A DNA stretch of 64,000 nucleotides from Cudoniella acicularis (Eukaryota; Ascomycota; Leotiomycetes; Helotiales; Helotiaceae): contig JAAMPI010000085.1 in the NCBI GenBank assembly GCA_013054445.1, positions 1 through 64,000 of the forward strand. Direction: 5' to 3'. Positions 42,785 to 54,738 of this stretch are shown piece after piece. The notes under the pieces are model-generated. The model was not told the DNA's origin and made no database searches. It saw nothing but the letters and a program-made list of their open reading frames with translations. The position numbers were made by a program, and so were the translations under genes. The number at the start of each line of letters is the position of its first letter. Position 1 is the stretch's first letter.

Positions 42785-44517
42785 AAAGTACCTGCGCTGC
42801 TCAAAGAAATGAGTTACTGGCTCCAAGTGGGTTCACTGAAGTTGAATGCTCGGGTATGAATGCTAACAGGAAAACAGATCTTTCGATATGGACAAGCAGG
42901 AAACCGATTTCTTTCCCGAATGTGGCTGCTCAAGAAGTTAGTGGATTTGAAAGATTCACAGGCGACGGTCGAAAAGCTGGATCCTGAAATGGGGTATTTT
43001 CCTATGATTTCCATAACTAGTGACCATGCCTTTTACGGCCTACCACCTCCTTCTTTGCGTCCAACGCAGCGGCCGGGGACCCCAGCCAAGTCGAAATCAA
43101 TTTCCTCCCGCTATACGTCGTCGTCCAGCCCCTTCGCCAATCAAGCACGAGAGAGCCATTCTGCATATATTGCACGTTCCTTCGGTAATCTGTATGATGC
43201 GGACGATGATGACAATGATGGCTTCGTCGATGTCGCAATGGATGATGCTCCTGAGCCCTCGCAAAGCGCTACGCTCACATCAAGTTCTACTAATGCTTCT
43301 TTACGGTCTGTAAGAAATGGTGCTTCAAGTATTGATTCTGAATCTGACACATTGGAAACACCACCCCGGGAATTGCCATCCCGAGCAGCAAAGGCGAGCT
43401 TTCAGAGCCCAGACGTATCCATCTAGACCAAGTCAAAAGAGTGTCGCTAACGAATCCAGGAGAAACCCAATACCAAAGAAGTGGAGCGACTGACAAAAGA
43501 GCTGGATAAACTAAAATCAAAGTGTCAGAATGCCACCACAGAAAATCAGAAGCTTGAGGCCAAAATTTCGAGGCTCAAACCCGTGGAAACTGAGCTGGGA
43601 GCTCTCCGTGTACAGCGCGACTACGAAAATAAAGCTTTCAAGGACGTCCAGACCCAGAGAGACACGTTGCGGAAGAAATACAACGAAGTTTCCCGGAAGG
43701 CTTCCGAGCTCGACATTGTTACAAATGATCTTGAAAAAGTCCGAGCCGAATTGAAGACGGCCAAAGCTGAGCTGGCAGAGTCGCAAACCCAGCTGAGAAG
43801 TCTTAATGAGTCCGTCAGAACATTGAATGAGCAATTGTACACATCATCTTCTACCCGGACAGATCTTGAGAATCAACTTCGTGATGCAAAGGAATCCTGC
43901 GGAGAGAAAACTCGAAATCTGGAAAGAGCTCAGGCGCAGGTCACAGAACTGGAGGAAGCAGTCGGTACAGTGAAAACACTTCGCCAGAAGACACTCCACG
44001 AACTGCTCATGTCTCAGAATGAAGTGCAGAAGCTTTCAGAAAACGTCCAGCAGCTCCAAGAGGAGTTGGAAACACTCAATGTGACAATCGAGGAATTAGA
44101 AGGAGTGATCGAAAATCTCACACCAGCACAAAAACTAGAGTTGAATACTGAAGCTTCCAACGAATCTCTTCAAAAACTTCAGACCAAGCTCGCGGTCTCC
44201 GAGAGGAAAACGACTTATTAGCGACACAAGCCAAACAAGTCGAAGCCGATCGCGCTACACTAATCACGACCATGAACAACGTCTCGCGTCTCGTTCGCAC
44301 TGTCACCAACGAGACTTCCAGGGCTGCTATCAAAGCTACCTTGGAGGATATCAGCAATTTGGTAAAAGGACGCCTTAATCAGAATGATTTTATTTCGAAG
44401 GTGAAGAGAGAGGGGAGCTCAGAAGGAGGCGAGGATGATATTTATAGTGCTGATGATAGTGGCTCTGTAAATCCTGTGAAGAAGTTGAAGGCTGGTGAGG
44501 TTATTGAGCTGGATTGA
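42785..44517 (+). pseudogene. 5'-truncated, frameshifted coiled-coil protein gene
   Basis: The readable frame starts at about 42860 and runs WLLKKLVDLKDSQATVEK, MGYFPMISITSDHAFYGL, an acidic DADDDDNDGF stretch, then splices (intron 43415-43459, with a good GCTAAC branch site) into EKPNTKEVERLTKELDKLKS. From there a ~230-residue coiled coil extends to 44195. At 44197-44203 (GAGAGGAAAAC) the frame breaks by two bases: ENDLLATQAKQVEADRATLI resumes in another frame and ends with KKLKAGEVIELD. The 5' end lies directly against the LTR-like insertion and has no credible start. I do not recognise the family; the coiled coil and acidic C-terminus suggest a nuclear structural or chromatin protein, which is only inference. 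Confidence 0.6.
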
Positions 44518-45065
44518 GTGGCTTATAAGGCTATAGTGTGCTGAACTCGGGAACCTGGATTTCTGCTAATTATAGGAAAAGAAAAGAAGATAGAAAAGAA
44601 ACCAACTTGTTTGCGAATTATCGTGTAAATTGTCTCAATATGTGCTCCCCATTTCTACTAATTGATTGCGCGTGCATTCAACGGTAATAAACTCAAAGCC
44701 CACTTCCTCTTCTCATCGAAAGCGATTGCGACCCCATGGCGCCGTCTTTCGCCAAATTACAGGCACCAGTCCACTGTATCTTAACAACTACCCGCTGAAG
44801 GTTCCACCCGTGCACGCTACAATTACGCGAGCCTCGCCCCTTTCTTATGTATCGCGAAATCGCAAAGTCGCACACAACACTTCAAAGTTATTAAATAATC
44901 ACGAACTTAAAAAGAAACTCAGCAGCCAAAAGATATACAAGGGTAGACAGACTTATGTGTGCCTAAAGTTTTAATGACGACCTACAGCAGAATTATCTTG
45001 GTCTCTCGAAGTGTCGTTAGTTAGTTTTGTGCCCGGCTCGCCTGCCCTTCTCAAAACCACAACTT
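44518..45065. other. Intergenic
   Basis: A 102-codon basic frame at 44666-44974 has no family motif and is not called. Confidence 0.35.
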
Positions 45066-46061
45066 TCAACTAGACATGTATCTCAAGAGCGTGTCACAAA
45101 TATGTAGGATTGTAACAGTAATAGCTAATCTTTTCACGATTGCCCATGCTTCGCTGACCTCGGAAGTCCAAAATTTCCACAGATATCTGTCAAGTGTATC
45201 ACTGACCATGAATCTGAAATCCCCGCTTCCTTCACCAGGCTCGATACTTGTGCGTTCTGTATAAATATCCACTGTTATCCTCATATTTGATCCCCACAAA
45301 ACAATGTTATTACAACATCTGGTCTAAATGTACAAAATTTCCCTTCCACAGCATAAAAGACGTACCTGACGTGCGTCGCCTTCCACCAATAGTCGATGAC
45401 CAAGGGCCGAGATAAATTGTTGTACAGGACACCGATTGAGCAAATACAGTACAGATGGAAGACTACTGACTTCCAAACTTTCTGTCAAAGCACAGAAGTT
45501 GCTGTGCTCAGCATATCCCATCAAGCTCTTCAGGTCCTTGGGTATTGACTGTGGTGAGCATGTCGCCACCATCCCCGCAAACATTATCTTCGTGAGCATG
45601 TCCCAATCGGAATAATAACTTAACCTCCCGTCTTCAATAGCTCGTATGACCGAGATACATGAATTGAAATTCGCTTCTGAATCGACTTTGCGCTGGAGAC
45701 TGGTCAAGGTTGCGAATAGGGCCACTCTGGCTAGGTTCGAAAGTTTCGGGCTTCCTAAGAATCCGCATACAGCATTGGCCATGTAGTATAGGTCACTGGT
45801 GAGAAAGCTTCCTTTACCGCAGTCGGGGAGGCACTTCAGCACTGTAAAGTAACTGTCACTGATATCAATGGAGCCGTGTGGACAGTGTAGTGGGTTGTGA
45901 AGTCTTGTCCAGAATGTGAATGAAGGAGAGTATCGGAGCAGCCAAGTCTGTTCCGGCCTTGGAGCCAGTACGATTGTGGTTGAGGACCTCTCCAAGTCTT
46001 GGGCTATGCTGTCTGCCGTTGGCTGGTCAATCTGCAGACCAAATTCTCTGTTTGCCAACAA
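45066..46061 (-). CDS. Unrecognised two-exon gene, 5' end open
   Basis: Exons 46061-45366 and 45323-45066 (minus) join across a 42-nt GT-AG intron in phase 0: ...RLLVEGDARQ / TRCCNNIVLWGSNM. The protein (at least 317 residues) contains TIVLAPRPEQTWLLRYSPS, DLYYMANAVCGFLGSP and a C-terminal helical, possibly membrane-associated stretch (VKRLAITVTILHICDTLL). It matches no family I know. The upstream limit is a TTG codon after an in-frame TGA, so a further 5' exon with the ATG is needed, probably within 46062-46200. Codon usage is unremarkable and the frame is long without lesions, so it is probably a living gene. Confidence 0.5.
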
Positions 46062-46800
46062 GATCGTCTGCCAGATTCAATCCCTTCTTTTCAAGTCTTC
46101 TATCATCTGCAATTCATTCACAAGCGAGTCGCGGGCAGGAGGGTTCTCTTTCGAGTTTAGAGAGGGTAGTGTTCATTAAAAATCGTCCATATCCGTACCT
46201 TCACTCTGGGTCGCGACTGGTGTAATGTTTCTTGTGGAATATTCCATTTCGAGGAGGTCGTGGAAGTTGCCTAGGGAGCGTTTGTGGATGGATGCAGCGG
46301 CCGGGGTGAACCTCGAAGGAAGAGCAGGTCGACGGCGGTGACTTCTTAGTATTAGTATTGATCGATGCGTGGGAAAGTGGAGAGAGTCGGCTGCTACCTA
46401 CTGCTGCGAGATAGTGTAAATAGATGGGGGCTAGCAGAGAGGAATGAAGCGTTGATGAATCGAGTACGAAGACTTGTGTGGTTGAGTTGCGAGCGTAGAG
46501 GCGAGGGGAAATGTTGGGAGAACGTTGTGAGAAGGTCAAGAAGTGGAAGCTACTCTTAGCGCTCCTTCCTTCTTCAACTTCTCCTCCACCTGGGCAACCT
46601 CAAAGACGCGACTTCTCAATTCGGACAACCCTTCTCAGCACTCTCAACCAAATTCCTCGCCGTACTTAGTGCCAGCGCGATACTCAGCATGAGCTCGGCT
46701 TTTCCTGCCCAGATGAGACTTGAGGAGGAAAAGTCCGACTTGCGAAAGTGAAAGGATAGCTCTTACGGTGGCGTAGCAATTGGCAGAAAATAGTCCCATA
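46062..46800. other. Intergenic, partly 5' exon/UTR of the unrecognised gene
   Basis: Contains several competing short frames (46201-46539 minus, 113 codons) without motifs. The missing start exon of the gene at 45066 probably lies here. Confidence 0.35.
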
Positions 46801-49800
46801 TTAATTTCTCTTGTAGCGACAGTGCTTGCGAGCTTCATCGCCGTGGAAGTTGTACAGCTGTCTCTTTCTTACGAGTTGATTTTTAGCTGTGTTATCCAAC
46901 CCAGTGTTATTGGTTCTTGGCGGTTCGTATTTAACGCCTGTTTGCCCGCGGAGGATGTGGAGCAGCTCGGCTGTCTCATATGGAAGATCTTTGCCGAAGA
47001 CATCGATGATCACATCTTCCACCACATGCGACCTCGGTACTATTCCCCCAATTGTGCTAGGTATGTGGTTGTGTGTACAAGTTGTGCATGAGCTGGCACC
47101 GTGCTGTAACATTAGTTTCACCATTCTGGCCTTTTCAATTAGGAAATTGTAGTGGTTTCCCAGGTCTGTAACCTCACCAAACCTCCAAGCAAGCGAATGC
47201 AGAAAAGTCAAAAAGTGTTGCCAGGGGGAATGTCCCTCCCACAATTGGTTTGGATCAGCCCCGTATTTCAGTAACATCTTGGCCATTTCAAGTGACTCCA
47301 CCGCACTCTCATTAAAGGTATATAACAAAAGTGGTTGCGCTCTCTCCCTGGCAAGTATTGTCGCGTCATGTTTTAGCTTCATCTCAACGTAAGTGCGTAG
47401 ACCCATAGTTGTTGCGGCAGCGAGCAGATCATTCCACGCAATAAATGGTGTACAATATACTCCTTGAAATGGAGACTTTTTAGGTGATATATTATCTCTT
47501 GGCCACCCGTGATCTTCGCTCATGCCTAGGGGTACTGGGATTTGTATACTGGATTCTCCACCGAAGTGGTTCGAGAATGCGAATGCACCGAGTATACCAG
47601 CATCATCGTATAAATCCACTGCCTGCTGCGTTATAGGGGTCATAACCATTGTTGGGTATGCGGGTGCTGTTGGAGCATCGTAAATTTTATGGTCAAACGG
47701 GTGCTGGCCTCTTAGAATTAAGTCGTACCACTTCCAATGATACAAGTCGCTCACAACTTTGTCCAGCTCATCTAACAACGGTACGTAGGCTAGATTGGCA
47801 GATAGCCCCGCCTTTACAGCGTACTTGAGTGCGAAGTATGCAGCTTTGTAGATGTCTCTTCCTTCTGGAGACTTTTGAACCCCGACGCAATCCTGGACCG
47901 GATGCAGTGAGCGCTTCAGCCTAACAATGTAGGACATAAGAACTGACGTGTTGGGTTCGAAATCAGGCATCGAAGCCGTATCTGAGAAGAGTACGTTTCG
48001 GACATCTTCGGCCTCTAAAAATTCTTTGACAGTTCTGTGCAAATAACTCACTCTCAATAGTGTTCTGAGTGTTTTCTTTCCATTTCCAACCCAGTAGAGG
48101 CCACTGTCGCCAGAACGTCCAGATATCTCCAGCAAACCCGCGCAGCGACTTTTCAATTGGACATCAATTCGCTCGCACCTAGAACAAATCTCTTCAGTAT
48201 CCATTGGCGTCCTTGCTTTCGATAATGCCTCCGCTGAAGTCGCTGTGACTGCCAAATCCAGTTCTAACGGGGAAATATTCATGGTTGCACCTTGGACCTC
48301 CACCATTGTGCTGAAGATCTGGAAAATCTTTGCAGCTTGTTGCCAATACAGAGGCTCGATTTGGTGTATCATGATCTTGTAGAGAGCGCTGAGATCATTC
48401 GGAAGTTCTATGAGTCTTTTGTGTAAGTCCGAAATATCATCATTGTTTTGGAGGCCTCTGAGAAGGGATCTAACCACAAGCTTGACCCAAAGGAACACAC
48501 CATTCGCCTTCGTTACAATTTCACGGACTAACTCAGAGGTATCAGCAACGCTTGCTGTGCTCAATAGCGATGCTCCAGAATGCTCCTCAAGTTCGTCCCT
48601 TGTATATGTCATGATATCGTTATAAGTCAGATCCTGGAGTTTAAGACTGGGAAATGGCCGAAATGCATGTTCAAAAACCAGCCAAGGTCGACTAGATACG
48701 CAGAGCTTGATATGGGGCCGAACTGAGAGGTTATTGAAGAAATAAGCAAGGCTGCGGTGATCTCCTTCAAACTCGTCAAGCCCGTCAATGAAAAAGCAAA
48801 ATTTCATTGACGCCGTGGCCAAATTTGTTAGGCGAGAGAAGGCTTCTTGTAGTGTTTTCAAGGGCCAACTCCAGTCAAGATCATGGATTGATTGTCCTTT
48901 TTCAATAGCCGATCGTGCATCAAGCCACTCTTGTGGAAAGATCTCGGGCACCAATTCAGGTTGAAGAACGAGTGCTTCGTATAGCAGGGAGCGGAATAGA
49001 CCAGTTTGGGACCGCTGCATTTTTGTCCCGCTTTGCCAGAAGAAAAATTCCCCGGTTTTAATTCGTGTATCGTTGGTCCAGCACCTTAAATTTTGCACAG
49101 TTCGCTCGTCCTCGAGAATGAATCTCATCAAGGTCGACTTTCCCGAGCCAGCTTTACCGTTGATCCAGTACACCCCTGCCCCATGTTGAAGCCACTCCAC
49201 AAAGCTGCTCCACGATGTCTGACAATCTGGGTCGTCTCGAAAAACCCATTCAAATGTTCTCCGGTGGGCGTCATCGATACTATCTCGCCGCTCCGTCATG
49301 GCTGGGAATTTCAAAGTCCCCACCAAGCGTGATTGTATTGCCAAGATCTTGGTTTCTGCGGCATCAAGCAACCTCTGACGAGAGCTCGAATACTCTTCAT
49401 TGTCTGACTGGATGATTTTTATACACTTCTCGAGGAGCCTATTTGCCAGAAGTTCATTGTTGTCGAGTTGTGCTTGGAGAATTTTCTGAGTCTCCTCCTT
49501 TACCAAGGCAAGAAGCTGGTTGTGCCCAAGATGCAATGCATTGAGCCCTGCTCTATTCGTGAACCTCGAGTCAGCGTTCATTTTGGTGTAACTAAATACC
49601 GTAGAGGGCATACTTGATATTGACTATTAAATGGGAGTCGAGCTCTTTTTGGCAGGACAACAATCTCTTTTCAATTGCATCTAAGTCCCCCTTTGACCAA
49701 ATGGAATGGAGGGCATGTCGAAAGCTTTTCCATCTTGTACGTTCATCCTTTTCTTTGATTCGAAGTTTGTCAAGGAGTGTAATCAAATCTCTAGATATGA

Positions 49801-50074
49801 GAAGGCAGTTGTCGCAGATATCTTCGATCGCTCGAGTCACATCTTCATTCCCAGCCTCGAGCCTTGGCTTATTCGTTCTAGCATCGCGTAATGTAGGTCG
49901 CAACTTGTTCGTTAATTCCACAAGTCGATTTGTTGCATCCTCGCATTCGATATGTTGCAACAAGGCTCCTTTATGGGAATCATAAATTTCTTGGCCCTGC
50001 GACACAAGGCTGCAGCCAAATTGGATGAACTGAACAACGGATGAAGCGACAGAGAATGCAGTTAATGGGTCCAT
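46801..50074 (-). CDS. NACHT-type NLR (STAND protein), ankyrin-like C-terminus
   Basis: Exons 50074-49614 and 49564-46801 join through a 49-nt intron to give 1074 aa. The N-terminal ~150 residues (MDPLTAFSVASSVVQFIQFG) are helical and of the HeLo-like/fungal STAND N-terminal type. The NACHT NTPase follows, with Walker A GKAGSGKST (about 290-298) and Walker B FFIDGLDEF (about 411-419). A long winged-helix and linker region includes NGVFLWVKLVVRSL and YLHRTVKEFLEAEDV. Near residue 950, MAKMLLKYGADPNQL and a later VKLMLQHGAS look like two ankyrin-type units. Such proteins act as intracellular sensors in vegetative incompatibility or immunity, oligomerising on ligand binding to trigger cell death through the N-terminus. 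The start at 50074 follows domain homology; the frame is open 48 codons further upstream. No lesions seen, in contrast to the two HET genes nearby. Confidence 0.88.
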
Positions 50075-52919
50075 ATCGCTCCAGAGAAACGACCTTGCTC
50101 TAAGCACATAAATTAGAGGTTTGGAGAGCAAGGGGGACCACGGAAAGAAGATTAGAAAAATCTGTCGTGAGATGAATCTGCAAAATGTGGTGGGGTGGCG
50201 CAGCCGGAAGCAAGCCACAGCCCAGGCAGTTTTACCTAGGCAGATGACCTCCAGGTCAGCCTCACTCCTAGGGAGACCAGTAAAAAACCCCTCTTAGGTG
50301 TCTGTGATATCACATAGATTTTGCTGATATTGGGACCCGATTCGCTACCAGTGTCAAATCTTAGTCGAGTATACAATTCGAGGCTTGCTTAGGATTAACC
50401 CCAACTATAAGGGGAAATAAGATCTAAGATTATTTCTAATTAATAATATATACTTTATATACAGGTAAACGTTGGGCCAAGGGTTACCCCTGAGCCCCTG
50501 AATAAGCAGGCCTCTGGGCCCGCTAGGCGAGCCCCTGAAGGCGACCCACCCTGCGCGACATTATTATACTATTGCAACTCCTTTACGGGGAGGATCGTGG
50601 TAGGATTCCGACTTGGATCTCACATAGCGGATGATCACGAAGACGGAATCTATGCTTATCAGAATTTGTTGTCTAGTTTCACTTTATATAAAGATCGAAA
50701 CCCCGACTCTTCTAAAACTCCGTCACCACGTGCGATGACCTCTAATTCAGCCTACACAGGAGTTCATAAGCACTCTTAATGTTTCTTTGCACTATTTATT
50801 TGATAGTTATTTAAAAAAGATTCAAAAACGATTTAGTCTTTGCGAATTATTTGTTTCACAACCGCCAAGTTCAAAAGATCTGAAGCCTCCTGTGAGAAGT
50901 TCCGAAGCCACAATTTAGACCGACGCAACCGTGAATTGACATGAGAAGAAAGCAGTTGACAACAGCTAAACTGTTGAACTTGTGAGCAAAAGCTCTGGGG
51001 TTTTCTAGCAGACACAAGGATGCGGAGAATCCGAAGACAGAGATCCTGCTACTCTGGGGTTTAATGTATAAAACGCCTATTGCTTCTATGTCTTTGCTTT
51101 GACAGACCACTTCTTGCCTCGGTCCAATGTAAAGAGTCGACATCTGTCAAGACGGCTAGGTCAGGCGTCAAACCAGCCACGTCTCAGCTTGGTCTGGGAA
51201 TAGCTTCATGCCACCGCACGGACACTAGCTACGTGTATATTAGTTGCTCTCTGTTCTCTATTCTCTCTTTAATCAATCGATCACTTATCCTGCTTGACAA
51301 CATCGCCTTTGCCTTACCTAGAACAAGATTAGTGTTCGTTACCTTTTGTCTTTGATATGAGGGAGATAGAATCGGACTTCGGCACAACTTCACAAGAATC
51401 AGCAATCTTCTGAAACAATTCAAAATCTTGAATGTAGTATGTGATCCTTTAGATATCAACCAGAGACCCAAATTCTATTCCAATTCCTAATTCCACCCCC
51501 GGTCCTTTGCGAACGGTAAAATCTTACCTCTGCAATAGATATAAGAAAACCCCCTACGAATCTAGTCTTAGCTCGCTTTCCTCTGTCCTACGATAAACAT
51601 TTAAATAGCAGTTCTAAAATTCCTTTTGAAAGATATACAAAGTTTTGAGTACGGGATCACGGTGTTATACTGGCTGGAGAGCATTGGGACGGCTCTTTTC
51701 TTCAATTAAACCTCGAGCGAGAAGGTGAGGAGTGAGAGAGCTGAGGCTGCGGTCGAGACTTGCTTGGAAGTTGGTTCGAGGGAACTGTCTTGTGGTCTTT
51801 GATTATAGGTAGGAAAAGGGGAGAGCAAGAGATTAACAATAGAAAGCAAAATGACAGCAAAACCTTGGAAATACTTTATCTTCACCTTATGGGTAGCCTG
51901 ACAATAGAAGTATTTAGAATAAGTACCCTGTGACCCTGGTCTGTTCACTTGCAACGCATTCTTGAGTATCTGCCTTCCAAAGCTCGGAAAGGCAGCAAAG
52001 GTTTCGAGTAATTTCCGAGTTTAACGCCTCAACCGCCTGTTAGATTGAGGTCTTGAGGCGCTACGTTGTTTCAGCAGATATATATAGCCTATCAGCCGCT
52101 GAGCCGCCATCAGTATTCGGGAAATTGAAATACCAGGTTGAAAGAGCTTTGGGTGAATAGGAGATTCAATTTCAAAAAAGGAAGAAGTAGAGTAATTTAG
52201 TGAATAAACTCTAGAGAAAACTTTTCCTTCAATTTTGCACTCTGGTTTGATTTTTCCCTCTACTAAACTCAACAACAAACAACAAAACATCACAACTAAA
52301 GGGAATATCAATCGTGATCCTAAAAAGGAAACCCCAGCTATCAGTCACAGGCAATCAAACATATAAACACGTAAATACCAACCTCGCACCTTAAACGAGT
52401 GTACAAGCCCATCTCTAAAGAGGTACTGAAGACCTTGCGACTGTGGTAGCTATAGCAATATAGTACGCGTTGAAACGCGCCATGGATCCAAAGGATTACA
52501 AGACCTACCTGGTGGCCATTGAGCCGAGTTTTCTCAGCCAAGACCTCGTGACAGTTTGTTTGCCCGTGCCCAGCGTTCTTTTACCTTATACGAACATGAT
52601 TTCTATCCTTGACAGCAAGGTGACTTGGGTTAGACAACTTTGAGAAAGACAACAGTGTCTTCGATTGTGCAGCAAAACTTCAGGCATGTGCAGACACATA
52701 CTATATAGAGAGAAAACTGAAAGCATCCGTCACTTTATGGAGTAAGGTTTTGAGAAATGCGTATGGGTTGAAGTCATGAGGATGTGATATTACTCGAGTC
52801 GAAGTCTTGTTAGCATGGCTTTATTATATACCTGATTCAGCGGCGCATGAGGGACCCATTTTTGATACACAACGATGCCCAGAAATAAGCAAATATAAAG
52901 GTGGTGAAATTCCTTGTTT
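50075..52919. other. Long gene-free tract
   Basis: Nearly 2.9 kb without a supportable gene. 50290-50600 contains TGTGATATCACA and repeated GAGCCCCTGAA words in a mosaic that resembles transposon debris. A minus frame at 52021-52311 has a hydrophobic start (FCCLLLSLVEG), but no ATG at its head and no family, so I do not call it. Confidence 0.45.
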
Positions 52920-53823
52920 CTACATCCTTCTATCCGCGCTTGTAGGTTCCGTGAGGAGCGGGTCCCCTTCCCCGTCTTCTAATATCTTAGCCTGTGGCTT
53001 TCTGTACAAGCAGTAATGCTGAATAATGAAAATGATATCGAAAAATATGCTGACGTTTCCAAGAGCCAACTTGACTGGATTTCCTGTAATGCCCGACCAA
53101 TCGCCTTGCAAATAACTGTCTATCCCAAGCTGCAAAATGGAAAGTATGCCCCCGATGAAATCAAGAAGGATTTGCGCAATCGACCAGCCTTTCGTAGAGC
53201 CGTTTCGGTAGTTCGTGAGGACTTGAGGCATGTATTTCACGAGCGTGATGACGAGCTTGACGTAGGACGTGGCATAGATCTAGTTGCACAAAATTAGCAT
53301 AAACCTGGCTCAAGGGGAAGAATTTGCGTACCACATCGATCCATGCCCACCCTGTCCTTGGGTCTTCGTCATGTCGTACAAGCACAATGAAAGCCACGGC
53401 GCCAACTCCAACAAAACTCCCCACAATTATGCCCATAATCCCTCTACTGATCCGTGCACCTGGATCTCTCCTCCCTCGCTTCTCGAATCCCCATAACGGC
53501 ACGAAGAATTGTGAAATGGTTATGATGCAAATGATGAGCGCATGGCCTGCAAAGGCAAAATCGTTAAGCTGGATCGTAGGCGTGTAGCCATGGTTTCTCA
53601 GCGCGTATTCATGGCGGATTTGAGGCGAGTATAGGAATGTGGTGGTGTAGATGAAGTATGCCAGGAACCCGATCACGTTTATGGCAGGGAAATCGATGGT
53701 TGTTCCGCTGGTGGAACGTCGGCGGAAATTCAAGATGGGTTGTGGGTAGAAGGAGAGGGACCAGCAGAGAGTGTACACCCATCCGAATAGCGCGGACGTG
53801 AGCTCGAGAAAAGAGGCTGCCAT
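52920..53823 (-). CDS. Cystinosin/ERS1-type PQ-loop transporter
   Basis: Exons 53823-53332 and 53279-52920 join in phase 0 through a 52-nt intron to give 283 aa. Two PQ-loop motifs stand in the expected places: [16 protein letters not shown] (P27-Q28) and [17 protein letters not shown] (about 182-183). Seven hydrophobic segments surround them ([51 protein letters not shown], and others). The family exports cystine with protons from the lysosome or vacuole. The C-terminus ([11 protein letters not shown]) holds a dileucine-like sorting signal. I chose the ATG at 53823 ([15 protein letters not shown]); the frame is open 37 codons upstream. Divergently transcribed from the next gene across 282 bp. 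Confidence 0.9.
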
Positions 53824-54105
53824 TTTGGCAGCACTATGTTTATTGCATTTGAATGTTGTGGGATGCAAGTTGGAGAAGCTCACAAGACGGAATGCGGTTG
53901 ATTTAAGGCGTAATACGTCAGCAGGGGTTCTCACATGCCCGTGCCCGATAAAGAATTAAGGTTTATCGTAACCCCTGTAATCGAAAGCTTATCTAAACGA
54001 CATCTGCTTCACCCTATTGACGTTATTTCTCTTCTACACAATTCACTTTATACAAACAATTCAATCTTTAAACTCCAAGAAGCTTCTTTTAACGCCTCAA
54101 TTATC
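53824..54105. promoter_or_regulatory. Divergent intergenic promoter region
   Basis: The 282 bp between the cystinosin start (minus) and the F-box-like start (plus) must hold both promoters. No defined element recognised. Confidence 0.5.
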
Positions 54106-54738
54106 ATGCCACCGCTTGGGTTCCTCGATTTTCCAGGAGAAATCCGCAATCAGATCTACCGTGAACTCCTCATTGTCCCAGCCGTTTCTACCCCTCGACT
54201 GCTCGGCGATCCCCCAATATATCCTCAAGTCCTCTCCGTATGCCGTAAAGTCCACAAAGAAGCCCAGCAGATGCTATACTGCTGCAATACATTCCTTGCA
54301 CATCCCAACCTCCTCACCGCTCTGCCACGACTGCGTTTGTATTATGACACCATCTACCAACCCCACCTTATTTCCCTCATCCGCCGCTATCACATCCGAG
54401 TTCGGTTGGATTGCGATCCTAATTTCTCTGCATTGAAAGCAAAAGAGGCATTCACGAGACTAGATGAATTGACAGTTGAGGTGTTTCAGGCCCAATTCGG
54501 TAGTTCTGATTACAAGGTGTTGAAACTTTTTGAGGGTGTGAGAGGAGTTCAGCGAGCGAGGGTGTATGGCAGCGTCACTGAATTCCCAGAATATATTGAA
54601 TGGCTACAGAAATGTATGACAACACCGGAGGGGTTGGAAGTCGATGTGTTTGATAAGGACAAAGCTAGGGAAAATCATGTAAGATCCTATGACATTTGGA
54701 CTGTCAGTGGGAACTGGGTACGGTTTGCGCACTTTTAG
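54106..54738 (+). CDS. F-box-like/2EXR (DUF7730-type) fungal protein
   Basis: A 210-aa frame from the ATG at 54106: MPPLGFLDFPGEIRNQIYRE is the signature N-terminus of this very large fungal family, followed by YPQVLSVCRKVHKEAQQMLY and NTFLA. The role is unknown; the first helix pair resembles an F-box, and members are numerous and variable in filamentous ascomycetes. I took the ATG at 54106 over the frame's upstream one (53935) because the family begins LxFPGEIRNxIY. Near the end, GTAAGA at 54680 and a branch-like GCTAACA before CTCTAG at 54757 could be an intron that would replace the last 19 residues by a short tail. Confidence 0.75.
   Translation: MPPLGFLDFPGEIRNQIYRELLIVPAVSTPRLLGDPPIYPQVLSVCRKVHKEAQQMLYCCNTFLAHPNLLTALPRLRLYYDTIYQPHLISLIRRYHIRVRLDCDPNFSALKAKEAFTRLDELTVEVFQAQFGSSDYKVLKLFEGVRGVQRARVYGSVTEFPEYIEWLQKCMTTPEGLEVDVFDKDKARENHVRSYDIWTVSGNWVRFAHF

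Noticed and set aside
50190..50290. GTGGCGCAGCCGG... segment resembling a tRNA 5' half
   Set aside because: No acceptor-stem pairing or B-box (GGTTCGAATCC-like) was found at a suitable distance.
52021..52311. Small secreted protein candidate on the minus strand
   Set aside because: The frame begins at TTG; the first ATG lies inside the hydrophobic stretch and no homology or promoter is evident.
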